Source: Ettlia oleoabundans (Eukaryota; Chlorophyta; Chlorophyceae; Chlamydomonadales). From it: 14,503 nt of DNA. A model generated the notes under the pieces. The model had not been told where the DNA came from. It saw nothing but the letters and a program-made list of their open reading frames with translations, and did no database searches. The translations under genes and the position numbers were made by a program. The DNA is taken from assembly GCA_019693395.1 (NCBI GenBank), contig JAAMXP010000832.1, positions 1 to 14,503 on the forward strand. Direction: 5' to 3'. Positions 1 to 9,787 of this stretch are shown one piece after another; position 1 is the stretch's first letter, and each line of letters opens with the position of its first letter.

Positions 1-59
1 CCGACCCACCCACCCACCCACTCACCCATCCACCCATTAAAAACACTCCTTTTTTGCAG
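1..59 (+). repeat. CCCA-rich microsatellite in the 3' end of a CLC intron
   Basis: An imperfect (CCCA)n run covers about positions 5-38. It is followed by a T-rich pyrimidine tract and the acceptor tttttgcag at 59, which opens the first visible CLC exon. The repeat is part of the intron. Confidence 0.8.
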
Positions 60-3000
60 GGGAAGATGCAATCCGCCACCTGTTCAGTCGCGGCACGCAT
101 AGGGAGTTTGGATACGCCGCCATCGTGTGCATGCTCATATTTTACTTCCTGGGGGCAGCCTGGACGGGTGAGTTTTGCCTTGTATTTGTAAATGCAATAT
201 ATATGATTTGATGCATCGCATTTGCAGCAGCCCCCATCGTTGTGAAAATAAGATATGCCTCATCAGTGTTTTTTGAGTTACAGCCACGTCTTTTCTTCCC
301 TTTTACTGTGCAGCCGGCAGCGCCATTGCCTCTGGTGTCTTTGTGCCCATGCTGCTCATTGGTGCCTGCCTGGGGCGCCTGGTGGGGCTGGTGGCGGTGG
401 ACATTGCAGCGGCACGTGGGGCGGGATCACAGGGGTGAGTGGTGGTATGGCCTCTTGTGTATTGCTTACTGCACAAATCAAGTGTGTGACGTGGCAATGG
501 TGGTAGCGGGTGCGTTGTTGAGCAAGTTGCCATTCCAATGCAGTCGTCAGTGGTTGCAGTAAGTCTTTGGAGCAGAATTAGGATTCTGGCACTGGTTCAT
601 TAGGCTGTACAGCGGAAGCTTGCATGTTATGGTGTATTACCTTCTGAAAACCTGCCAGGCAACAATTCTTGCATGTGCGATTCTGTTCGTGCCCACCTTG
701 ACGTTTACCTGAGCCTGTTGAACTTGGTTCTTGTGGCATCTTCTTGTCTGTGTTGCATCATGCAGCGTCAATTTCACATGCTCGCCTGTGATGCCTGCAG
801 AGCGCCGCCAGGGGTTTTCCTGCCGCCCTCTCCTTGGGCTTGGATTGACCCAGGAGCTTTTGCGCTGATTGGGGCAGGGGCTTTCATGGGCGGAGTGACG
901 CGCATGACGCTGGCGCTGGCTGTCATTATCATGGAGGTGAGGTGGCTGGGGCTGGATTTTAGTCCAGTGCACGTTCCCTGTCTTTTCTCCCGGCGTTCTC
1001 TTGGTGTTCTGCGCTTGTCTTGGGCATGCGATTATCATGCCAAACATGCCACTAGCTTCGCTGTGATTGCTAGTATATGAAGTCAGGTGTGCGTGAATTT
1101 GGTTCAGCACACTGTTGCCAACTCACCACCCCGTTTTTACTTCTGCCGTGTCATCTCCCTGCAGATGTCCAACGATGTGCGCATCCTGCTTCCCACCATG
1201 GTGGCGATCATGCTTGCCAAATTCGTAGCAGATGCGGCCACACACTCGCTGTATCACGGCCTGCTGGAGGTCAAATGCGTCCCATTCCTGCCCAAAGACG
1301 TGAGATGTTTGAGTACTGTCCACGTGATGCTGTGCTGGCACAGTGGCACAGTACCTGGCAGTGATCCTGCCGCCTTATTGCAAAAAGGCGGTATGGTGCC
1401 CTGAACAGAACACCACCTATTTGTCCTTCTTGACTTCCTTTCTACCTTTTGTTCTGCAGCCCACCAGCACCATGTCACTGGATCTGGTCGATGTGCGATA
1501 CGTCATGCATGCTCCCGTTGTCACACTAAGGGAGCAAATGCGGCTTGGAGACGTCAGGTGGGCGACGCAGCGGTGGAGGCAGTGTTGCCATCAGGCGCAA
1601 ATTGCAACAAACTATAGTGGTGCTATGGCCTAATGGGCTGCTTTTTGTGCAAAGAATGGGAAGCTGTTGGCGTGCGTAATATAATCGGTTGCGTAGCTGG
1701 AAGCGTGGGGTTTTTCTAGAGGCCTTGGTGCGGGCCCTGCACAGCGTGCTTGCTGGCTCCACCTCAGCGCTTGCCTCCCTGGTGCCTGCCACAAGCCTCA
1801 CCAGCTGCTGCCTGAGCTGATTCCTTATAAGTTCATGCTCCAAGCTATGTGCAGGGACGTGTTGCGAAGAACGCGGCATAATGGCTTCCCGGTGGTTCGA
1901 GACACGCCACAGGTGGGGAGCTGCCTGTGCTTGTAGTGTGAATGGGAAGACACCTCTGGCAGTGATTCATCGCTGTTTTGCACAGCCCACCTACAAGCTC
2001 GCCGGGCACATAACCCTCCGGTCTGCCCTTCTTGATCCGCAACACGTACAAGGTTTCCTCTGCAGGGGTTTGTAGCATGCCAGCTAGCCAAACATCCTCT
2101 TTGAAACTGGGTGGTTTCTGGGTCTTTTCTGCCAAATCCTGCGGCCCCAGCATTCGCTTCCTGACGTCACCGTGTCTTATCCTGCCTGTTGCAGGGCGGC
2201 GTTTGTGTGGGACTGGTTGTGCGAGATCACTTGATGAAGCTGCTGGTGGAAGCAGTGAAAAGAGGCACCTGCCAACATTTGGAGGTGCCCTTCAGGTGAA
2301 CCACTGGGTGGCTGGGTGGCTGGGTGGCTGGCTGCTTGTGCAAGCAGCAATGTTTGTGTGTTTGGGAGGCTGGCTATGGGTGCTAATGCGTGCTTGTGGG
2401 TGCCGGGTGCTGCGTCCAGGCACCCCTGACTAATGCCCACCCACTCGACCCCCCCCCACCCCCCCCCCCATCCCCCGTGCCTGCCGGCAGTGAGCTCAAC
2501 CGCCAGTTTGTGGATGCCTCTGCTTTGGAAAGCGAGGCAGCACAGCAAATGGCGGTACTGGAGGTGCGCTAGCTGCGACCTTCCTTTGCACCCTTCATGC
2601 TTGCCTGGTTTGGCTGGGTGTGCGGGTGGTTGGGTGTCGGTGTGGTGGAATGCAGGCGAGCAACACATCACGGAATATATTCAATGGCGGAGGTGCTGTC
2701 CCGCGTCCTTTCTTTTCTATTGCAGCTTTCTGCACATATTTCTGCAAGTTTCTCTCCTGTGCTAGCCACAGCAGCCAATGCCCGTTCCCTGCCCTCTTCT
2801 CCGTCTCTTAGTCGAAGTGCAAAATTCAGTTTGTTGGTGTGTGTTGATGATGTTGCCATATGCCTTGTTTTGTGTCATGCAGGGCCGGCCGCTGACACCT
2901 AGCCACTTCCCTAACGACCCCAGCCTGTGGGACGAGACGCTTGACCTCACACCTTATATCAATACCTCGGGTGCGTGTTCTCATGTAGCAGCCTGCCCAT

Positions 3001-3762
3001 GATGTGCACACCAGCATGGCTTTGCTGCTGCATGCCGTTTCTACTGCATTCGGACAACCTGTGTTTGTCGCTCTTGTTTCCCTTACTGGCTGTGCCAAGC
3101 ACCCTTCGCGCCACTTGTATACACAATTTTCATCCTACATATATACCATGTTTCAACATGGTTGATCCTGTTCGTCATGCCCTGTGCAGCCATCCGTGTG
3201 CCCGAGAGCTATACCCTAGAGCGAGCCTACATCCTGTTCTCTACCATGGGGCTTAGGCACCTGGTGGTGGTGGATGAGCACAACCGTGTGCGGGTGGGTT
3301 GCAGGGTTGTTCATGGTGGTTGGTAGGCTGGAGGTTTGGGATGGGCATTGGGGCACCTATCGTGTGTGTATGCACGGTAGAGCTGTACTGGTCAGGCCAG
3401 CGGCATGCACTCACTTGGAGCTGTTTATGACGCCGCTCAAGCGTCCATTTCCTTTTATCCTGCACTGTGACGCGCATGGCTTGGAGTCGAATTTATACAA
3501 GTGTATAGATCGCCGCTTGCAGGGCTAGTGATGTGCAAGGACTTGGCATTATTTCTAATGGAAATTGCGTTTTGTTCCTGCGCAGGGTATGGTGACGCGC
3601 AAGGACCTGCTGGGATACCGGCTTGATGAGGCCGCAAAGCGGGCACGGCTGGGGGCCCTGCCTCAGCCCGCACCCAGCGGCGCCTTGGAGTCGCCGCAGC
3701 AGGTGGATACCCCGCGCATGGGGGCGGTGCTTACATCTGACGCCACACCAGATCGCTTCTGA
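60..3762 (+). CDS. CLC chloride channel / Cl-/H+ exchanger, 3' part (partial, 11 exons)
   Basis: Exons by splice sites and phase: 60-167, 314-434, 801-936, 1165-1299, 1460-1557, 1855-1912, 2195-2295, 2491-2563, 2883-2970, 3190-3293, 3586-3762 (stop TGA). All ten junctions agree in phase. They encode about 399 C-terminal residues. Visible order: a hydrophobic helix, then the CLC GxFxP-type motif (SGVFVPMLLIGACLGRLVG, about residues 42-60), then WIDPGAFALIGAGAFMGG and RMTLALAVIIME, which match the last intramembrane helices of the family. A cytosolic pair of CBS domains follows: CBS1 about residues 170-245 (HNGFPVVRDTPQ, GLVVRDHLMKLL) and CBS2 about 300-360 (GLRHLVVVD, GMVTRKDLLGYRL). The CBS2 wording is close to vacuolar/lysosomal CLC-7 and plant CLC types, which exchange anions for protons across endomembranes. 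The selectivity filter and gating glutamate lie upstream of the window, so channel versus exchanger cannot be decided. The C-terminal tail after CBS2 is Ala/Pro-rich. Confidence 0.93.
1986..2045 (+). other. Possible alternative 60-base cassette exon in the CBS1 region of the CLC gene
   Basis: Inside the intron between the 1855-1912 and 2195-2295 exons lies an open stretch bounded by an acceptor (tttgcacag) and a possible donor (GTACAAGG). It is exactly 60 bases long and in phase 0 at both ends. It reads PTYKLAGHITLRSALLDPQH. The core (G, hydrophobic, Arg, then Leu-Leu) resembles the strand-helix element GLVVRDHLMKLL encoded by the next exon. The main model skips it, because the direct junction ...RDTPQ/GGVCVGLVV... 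already makes a normal CBS domain. It could be an alternative exon, a relic of exon duplication, or chance. Confidence 0.3.
2304..2327 (+). repeat. 8-bp tandem repeat (CTGGGTGG)3 in a CLC intron
   Basis: Three perfect copies of ctgggtgg begin nine bases after the donor of exon 2195-2295. They continue into related ctggctgc sequence. This is a simple intronic repeat. Confidence 0.8.
2449..2476 (+). repeat. Poly-C tract near a CLC splice acceptor
   Basis: A nearly pure C run, interrupted by single A or AT, sits just before the acceptor at 2490. The complementary strand and an antisense transcript have long G runs able to form quadruplexes. In the sense intron it serves as an extreme C-rich pyrimidine tract. 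Confidence 0.8.
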
Positions 3763-3785
3763 TGATATTGGGAGGACTTGAAGGC

Positions 3786-3811
3786 CTGGCTGGCTGGCTG
3801 GCTGGCTGGCT
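3786..3811 (+). repeat. (CTGG)6 microsatellite in the CLC 3' region
   Basis: Six perfect CTGG units start 24 bases after the CLC stop codon, so they probably lie in the 3' untranslated region. Confidence 0.85.
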
Positions 3812-4696
3812 AGTTCACCTCACGTAGGGAATGTCTATATCTTGCCATCGCCCCCTAATTTGCCAGCAGCATTTGTAGAGGCGTTGCCTTTTGAGTCGTC
3901 CGCCTGTTTAGCTGAATTCAGTCAATTGGTCTGCCAGTCGTTGGGGGCAATTGCTGCTGCTGTAGCACATTTACCAACCAGCCATTATTCGTTTCGTTTT
4001 CTACATTTACTGGCAAGTAACATGACATTTCTGCTGTCCAGAGCAGTGTCTAGGTGCAATCTTGCACGACATAGTGCATGCTGTGGCTGGCATCGCCACC
4101 ACTTTCGCTCCCTGGCCTCCCCATTCACCTGTGCTTCCTGCATTGTACTGCCGATGCTGCCCGCTGCCCCTGCTTTTTCAGATTCTTCCTTTTATCCCAT
4201 TCAATTTGCAAGAAACATATCCATTCGAGGATTGGAGCGGACTAGTCTATGACTTAGCCTGGGGTTGGGCCAGTGGCTGGCGGGTGCCGCCATCGGTGGT
4301 GGGCGGCGTGCTGTGGCTGGGCACAGCATGACAGCCTCATAAATGGCCTTTCGTGCACTCCCGCTCGCAACACCCCTGCGAGTCGGAAGCCCTAATTGTG
4401 TCGCGTTCGCTGCCCCCGAGCGCTTGGAAGGAAGCTCCGCTCCCGGTAGCGTTGCACACCAGGCGACTCGTTCCACGTAAGGCTTTGAAGGGAACGCGTG
4501 GCTGTGCAAGTTGCCGGATGAGCGGATCGCCGCCTTGCTGTGTTCCGGGTTCCGCCACGTCCCAACGCTCCCGCCGCCGTTCGCCTCGCTTGCGAACCAC
4601 TTATGGTTGCCCCTGCTTTCATGGCTTTGCAGCGCAGAAGAGCAGCTTCATCTGCAGCGAAAAGTTGAAAGTATTTGCAAGCAGTCAGAGTGCGCC
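3812..4696. other. Intergenic stretch between the CLC and glutaredoxin genes
   Basis: No reading frame here has recognisable protein features. The open frames present are short and fit no splice model. The stretch should hold the CLC 3' untranslated region and the promoter and 5' leader of the glutaredoxin gene. I see no clear TATA box, and no TGTAA (the usual green-algal polyadenylation signal) in the first few hundred bases after the CLC stop. An in-frame upstream ATG at 4511 could extend the glutaredoxin protein by 62 residues, but that extension looks like random sequence. Confidence 0.5.
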
Positions 4697-6128
4697 ATGC
4701 CACCGCGCAGGAGACCCCCGCATCAGTCCACCGCCGCAAAGTTCATCAAACTTTTCCTCCTGCTGGGTGCTGCCTTTGCCTTCAAGCTCTTCCTGTCCTG
4801 GGCAGTGCGCAACTCGGGCCTGCTTCCCGCCCGCACCGCTGTGGATGAGTTGGCTGACCCAGTGGCGGGCGGCGGCCTGGGTGATGCCGCCGCGGCAGAC
4901 GCCACCACAACCACCACAGAAACTTTAGAAGAGGAGGAGAAGCCGGCCGGGCATGGATCCGATGGGGAGGATGACGACACTCCGGAGACCCCTGCAGAGG
5001 TAAGTGTGCGCAAGGGATTGGTGCCGCTATCTTAATGTAGGATTTCTTCCATCTGTGTATGTTGAGGAATGTGGACTGCGTGTGAGCACGAGTGTGCCGC
5101 TTGCAAAAGGGTTGTTTTTTTGTACAGACTCGTGGTGGCAACGGGGGTTAGTGATCGGCACTGCTCAAAGCTCTTCCCACTAACTTCTCAAGCCATGTCC
5201 TGATGTTTTTGCGCAGTTGGGATTGGTATACGTTCCTCGTCTTGCGTTCTTCACCATGCTGGTGTTGTGCTATCCAAGGCAGTTAGCGCTCAATGACCCT
5301 CAATTTTCTTGCTCATAGTATGCGTTGCTGTGCTATGCAGTTCGTGGACAGGACCATAAACGAGAACCGAGTAGTCATCTTCAGCAAGTCGTACTGCCCA
5401 TACAGGTCAGCCGTCCTGGCCATACAGCTGGGCACTGCTGGCAAGCAGTATTCTCTGTGCTGACATCTGCATGCCCTGCTTTGCCAGAGCGCTATCCCTG
5501 GGGATTTATGTACACTTCGCACCCGCCCGCCTGTCCACCCACCCGCCCCCAGCCGTGTGCCTGCCTGCCATGCTTGATTAACGGGTTCACCCACCATTCC
5601 GTTGTGCTGGGCTGGGCTGTTGTATGCAGCATGCGTGGCAAGGAGGTCATGCGCAAGCACCTGGGGGAGCGTGGAGTTGCGGTTGTAGAGTTAGATGGGA
5701 TGGACGGCATGGGAGAGATGCAGGATGAGCTGCAAAAACTCACGGTGAGCTCGCGACTCCTGCGTTATCCCCTGCATTGATTTGGTATGTTTGCTGTTTT
5801 GCAAAAACTATTTCTCAGTTTGCAGGCGAGTTGGGTGCCGGTGGTGGAGGATGGTTGAGAGGGACTAGATGTGTGCATGTGTGTGGAGGACATCAGGGAA
5901 ATGAAGCCAGTAATAGCTGCAGAAATTCAGGATGAGTTGCCAACGCATCACTCCACGTGTGCTTCTCCACAGGGCGGCCGCACTGTGCCGCGCATTTTTG
6001 TTGACGGGCGATTCATCGGCGGAGCCAATGATGTGAGTGCTCTGGATGCCAGCGGCCAGCTGGAAACCCTACTGCGGGAGGCGGGCCTGGTTTCTGATGG
6101 AACCACAGGCTCTGCTGCCGCTGCTTAG
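4697..6128 (+). CDS. Membrane-anchored CPYS glutaredoxin (4 exons, complete)
   Basis: Exons 4697-4999, 5341-5405, 5630-5744 and 5973-6128 (stop TAG) join in consistent phase (0, 2, 0) into 212 residues. Residues 1-14 are basic. They precede a single hydrophobic segment (KFIKLFLLLGAAFAFKLFLSW, about 15-35), which suggests a signal anchor. An acidic, Thr-rich stalk follows to about residue 100, then a glutaredoxin domain: VVIFSKSYCPYS with the catalytic CPYS, the TVPRIFVDG cis-proline loop, and the GG of FIGGANDV that binds glutathione. Class I dithiol/monothiol glutaredoxins reduce protein-glutathione disulfides. A CPYS site with an N-terminal anchor resembles yeast Grx6/Grx7 of the early secretory pathway, so a location in the ER or Golgi lumen is inferred. 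The exon 2/3 junction splits the serine codon of the active site. The start was chosen because it directly precedes the anchor. Confidence 0.93.
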
Positions 6129-6685
6129 ACGACTCTTCCTGGGCCTGGACTCAGCCCAGACTGACTTGGTGCCTGGGCAGTAGCAGATGCCACGCTGCGC
6201 CACAACAGCTTTGTGGCAAAGTGTGACACTGCACAGTGGCACTGCCAGTGATGGCAGCAGGCCTCGTCTATTGCGGTGCAGAAACATGTGTGGTGCACGC
6301 AGTTGGACAGTGCTGCCACGACGCTATCACAGCGCAAACATTATGTGAGCTCGATTTTAGCATTCTAGACTTTGAAGCATTCGTCCCCTGTTTCCAATTT
6401 CCTGCCACACGATGGTCATGATTCATTATCATTTTATCAACCCTTGCTCCTTGCAGTTTAACATAACAACATTGTATCATTCTCAACTGCACCGTGAAAA
6501 AGCCCATCAGCCCCTGCTCCAACCTGCCCTGAAGAGCATAGCTGATACCGCATGCTTCTTGGTTGCTGCTGGTGCCAGGGCCGCTCAGCCTCAAGTTTGC
6601 TCGCGCTCCCAGGCAGTTGCACACAGCGAGTATGAGGCTGACCCTGCCAGGGATCATCACCGTGCTGGCACCAGTCAAAAGCAGT
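6129..6685. other. Convergent gap between the glutaredoxin gene and the minus-strand gene
   Basis: This stretch carries the 3' regions of two genes that point towards each other. The open frames in it have no recognisable features and no matching splice partners. I see no RNA gene. No TGTAA-type polyadenylation signal is evident on either strand. Confidence 0.5.
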
Positions 6686-6753
6686 GTCCCTGCTGGTTCC
6701 ATGCCCCTGCCAGCTCAGTGCCCCTGCCAGACTAGTACCCCTGCCAGCGCGCT
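6686..6753 (+). repeat. 17-bp minisatellite, four units
   Basis: Units start at 6686, 6703, 6720 and 6737, each a variant of gcccctgccagctcagt. The middle two are the closest to each other. Further single ccctgccag motifs occur up to about 6860 and run into the last exon of the minus-strand gene. The repeat lies just beyond that gene's stop codon. Confidence 0.8.
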
Positions 6754-6802
6754 GCTCAAGGCTGCCACAGCCACGCCCCTGCCAACTCACTACCGGCAGC
6801 AG

Positions 6803-8222
6803 TTAGAGCTCCGCCCCTGCCAGCCCTGCTGCACCCACGGGCCCTGATCCTGCCAGCTTCTTTAGCGTGCTCCTCTGGCGAACCTTGTTCAGCACTATTT
6901 CTGCCAGCGCATGGCGCCTGCATTGCATGGAGAGGCAGTGCCCGCGCTGATGAAGGTGAAGAAACTGCAGTGATTGACCACAATGTTGCTAGTGCGGTGA
7001 GAGCTTCCCCTGATGGGCTGCTGTTGAAGGCAGCGTGTGCCATAGCGGCTGTGCATGCAGCAAACACCACGTGGTGCACAGTCAGTCTGTGATGAGCTGT
7101 GCTTCGGGTTGTCTCGCAGACTTGCCTGATTGGGGGGTCAAAAGTTTCAAAGGCGGCATCAACCTCGGCAGCATCTCCACCCGATGACACATGGTTGCCC
7201 TCTGCCGCCGCCAGCTTGCGCCGAGCCACATCCAGAACATGGCGGGCAACGGCCTCTGGATCCATCCCAGTAGCTGTCGTGGCAGAAGAGCGTCCTGCTG
7301 TGATGCTTGCTGACCGTGTGCTGACTGGTGGGGTTCGAGGGCCAGCTTGGGTGGTTGCTGCTGGCAGTGCGCTGCCCACTGGTGCTGTGGTGCTTGTTGG
7401 TGTGCCATCGTCCCCCACCAGCCCCAGCTCTATAACTTGGTCTGCCAGGCGGTTCAGTCGCGGGTCCTCCAGCATCCAATCTGTCCAAGGTTGCAAGGAA
7501 CAATGGCTGAATAGGCGATGTGCATGCCTTAAACATGGGGACAGGCAGTGGAGCAGTCATCTCTTCACATCAAATAGAGGCAGGCACAAAGATGAGAGCT
7601 CCTCACAGCAGCAAGGGGCACAGGTGACAGCATAGCGTGGCAACCCTGCACCATTAGCTTGTCCGCCTCGATCATCTGCTGCCATTAGTTGTGAGGACTA
7701 GATTAGCTCGCCTGCATGCACTCTCTGGCGGACCAGTTGGGCCACCCGTGGCTCCGGCTGCCGGTGCAGCCGCCCCGCCACAGACTGCATCACGGTGTTA
7801 TGACACGTGCGGCGGTTGATGGCTGGCAGTTCCGCCGGTAGATGGAACCCCAGGCTGTCACCAGCTTTGGTGCTACTGCCCACGGTTTGGTAGATATCGT
7901 GGAGTTAGTTAATTGTATTAAAGTGTTGGGCTTAGGCTAGATACGTTGTGATACTCCTCTCATGTGGCGGCAGCGGTACGGCAGTAAACCGCGACCTCCC
8001 CACCTGCGCTTCTGAAGCGGGGGCGTCCTTTGGGATGCGCCCGTGCAGCTGCTTCATCTCCAAGGCGTGCAGCTCTCGGCTGCCCACATCAATTAGCGCG
8101 TCGGCCAGGGCATCGGGATCTGAGAACGAGGATGCCTGTTCCCCGAGACGCGCCTTGCCGGCAACGAGGATGCGGGTGGCCAGGTCGAGATAGTGGGGGT
8201 CTGGGTCGGAACGTGGCGGCAT
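6803..8222 (-). CDS. Unrecognised protein gene, five-exon model, 328 residues
   Basis: Minus-strand exons 8222-7945, 7875-7722, 7678-7645, 7480-7122 and 6964-6803 (stop TAA) join in phases 2, 0, 1 and 0, all consistent. The first intron (69 bases) has TAACTAAC-like branch sequence and a GGGCAG acceptor; the third has a weaker GTTGCC donor. The product starts MPPRSDPDPHYLDLATRILV. Residues 1-155 are charged and look like a helical globular fold (SFSDPDALADALIDVGSREL). About 170-215 is a Ser/Thr/Ala/Pro-rich linker. About 215-275 is helical again (MDPEAVARHVLDVARRKLA). The last 53 residues are basic (EIVLNKVRQRSTLKKLAGS). I see no transmembrane segment or catalytic motif and do not recognise the family. 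The start is uncertain: the frame stays open upstream to 8669, and an upstream exon is possible. Confidence 0.55.
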
Positions 8223-8725
8223 TGTGGCTTGTAAACGTGGCAAACAGCAACTTGAGCAGTCACGCTGGTGGAGGGATCTGACGTATACTCCAAGAGCCAT
8301 TCCACCTGGCGCTGACTCTGCTGTGGCGATTTGTCGCAGGTTATGTGCAGGTGATTTAAGATAGAACCTGTTGCAGAATATCCCGTTTGCCTTTAGTTCA
8401 GTGTGACTTCTGCAGGGACGGGGCTTGCTGTGTCTGTGGATGAAGGCTGCTGGCATTACTGCAAAGAAGCGGCGCATGGCGGAGTTGGCCGTGCACAGTG
8501 GCCGGTGGGGCGGGTGGGGAACAATGCAGAGATTTAAGACCAATGTGAGGGAAAGCCTAGAAAGCAAATGTGCAGCTTGGAGCCAGAAGGCACGCGACTG
8601 AGCATCGCATTGCAGGGCAGGCACGCCCTCACTGCAAGCTGTAGCACGAGACGGTAGGAGCTGCATCATCTCCTTGTGTCCTGCTTCAAGCTGTCACTTG
8701 ATACAAGGCGGCGCATCAGTTCCAA
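8223..8725. other. Spacer with a diverged repeat copy, upstream of the unknown minus-strand gene
   Basis: It lies between the stop of the coiled-coil frame and the start of the five-exon gene, so it should contain that gene's promoter or first exon. About 8395-8500 resembles 10410-10520. A coding-like minus-strand peptide (QVEWLLEYTSDPS, at about 8306-8225) abuts the gene in a different frame and cannot be joined without a frameshift. Confidence 0.45.
8395..8490. repeat. Diverged dispersed repeat, copy 1
   Basis: By eye this copy aligns with about 10412-10511 at roughly two thirds identity. The shared core includes a nearly identical tgcaggga block, ggctgc(t/a)ggcat and gcaaaga(a/c)gcgg, and the alignment has one 6-base gap and a few single-base gaps. 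Both strands are open through the core, so its coding status is unclear. Confidence 0.55.
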
Positions 8726-9520
8726 TCACTGTTCAACGCTGGCCTTCAGCTCCTCTACTTGTGGAGACAGCTTCTCAGCTTCTCTGGCTGCTGCTGCCTG
8801 TTTTTTAAATTTCTGAACCCAAAGCAACCCTGAGTGGTACCGCAGCATGAGCTGCCGCCTGCTCAGTGCGCTGATCCTGGCCAATCTCATAGAAACTCCC
8901 CCTGCCAGCCGCCAGCTGCCCCTCCAGTTCCTCCACCACCTCCCTTCTCTTGGCGGTCATGAGCTCTACAGCCCGGCCAGACACCCAGACATCTCCACGG
9001 CTGCATCTAATGCTGCATACGCCGCCTCAACCCACCTTGCATGTGCAGCCATGGTGGCCTCGTAAACTGCGTTCATGTTCTTGCTGGCTTCCTCCTCAGC
9101 TGCTGCTGCCTGCTTGATCCACCTCCCTGACACCAAGCGCTCCTTCTTGTCGTACATCTCTTCAACCTTAAACCTTAGCTCAGATATCGCAGCACCGTCC
9201 TGCTGCCAACGAGCCATTGCTACACGCCTGGCCTCTGATGCCTTTTTAGCCTCTGCCGACAGCTTTGCGCAATAGTTTGATAAGTAGCGCACAGCTGCGG
9301 CCTCTGCTTTCATATTCCGGCACACAGGCTTGGGCGCTGGCACAGCAGTGTGTGAGCAGTCTAACCAACAGACTGACCACAGAGCAACAACAGGTAAAAC
9401 GCATATGCAAGGCCAAACGATTGCAGGTCGAAAGGTGTGCAGCAGCAGCTCAAGCCAATACTTACAGTGCAGCGGTAAAGCCGGCAAGCCGCCAGGCAGC
9501 AACAGGAAACGGTGGTGCAT
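8726..9520 (-). pseudogene. Coiled-coil protein gene with two compensating frameshifts
   Basis: The minus-strand frame from 9520 reads MHHRFLLLPGGLPALPLH and meets a strong donor (CT/GTAAGTATT, exon end 9466). A phase-matching acceptor (GTGCCAG) reopens at 9336. The long exon has MKAEAAAVRYLSN at 9313, then a highly charged Ala/Glu/Lys/Arg-rich helix (LRFKVEEMYDKKERLVSGRW) typical of a coiled coil. The frame breaks near 8978 (DAAV then a stop), while the next frame continues sensibly (GRAVELMTAKRREVVEELEG). It breaks again at the G5 run near 8902, after which the first frame resumes (MRLARISALSRRQLMLRYHS) to a TGA at 8726. The two breaks cancel. This could be a decaying gene or two sequence errors. 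No family is recognised. Confidence 0.5.
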
Positions 9521-9787
9521 GGGGCAGGGCAGGGCCTGCCAACCACCAGGCAGAAGTTGCAGGCCTTTGCAAGCATTGATGAGAGCAGCTATAGTGCTGC
9601 AAGTGTGTGTGTTACATAACCCCGCTACTTAGGCCCTACTGAACCTGGGCAGGGGAGCCGTACCGGCCGACTCATAACCGTGCCTGCGGGTATAGCCGGC
9701 AGCCAAGGGACAACCCTCCCTTGACCTGCCAGCAGCCAAGGGACACCCCTCCCTAGCCTGCTGTCCGTCCTGCCGGGCACGCAATCC
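9521..9787. other. Spacer with a 33-bp tandem duplication
   Basis: This is the short interval between the 3' end of the small two-exon model and the 5' end of the coiled-coil frame, both on the minus strand. I see no gene. It contains the repeat at 9700-9764 and would hold the promoter of the coiled-coil frame. Confidence 0.5.
9700..9764 (+). repeat. 33-bp tandem repeat, two copies
   Basis: The sequence cagccaagggaca...cctgc occurs at 9700 and again at 9733, with only a few substitutions. A shorter related purine-rich block precedes it. Confidence 0.75.

Noticed and set aside
1733..1800. Plus-strand stretch reading ALVRALHSVLAGSTSALASLV as a possible CLC exon
   Set aside because: The direct junction 1557/1855 gives a proper CBS domain in correct phase, and this stretch would break it.
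1845..2153. Minus-strand open frame of 102 codons
   Set aside because: It overlaps a CLC exon and intron in antisense and has no splice partners or motifs.
7325..7345. GGTTCGAGGGCC, resembling a tRNA T-loop / B box; a similar GGTTCGAGAC at 1893
   Set aside because: No matching A box, acceptor stem or cloverleaf is found around either, and both lie in predicted exons.
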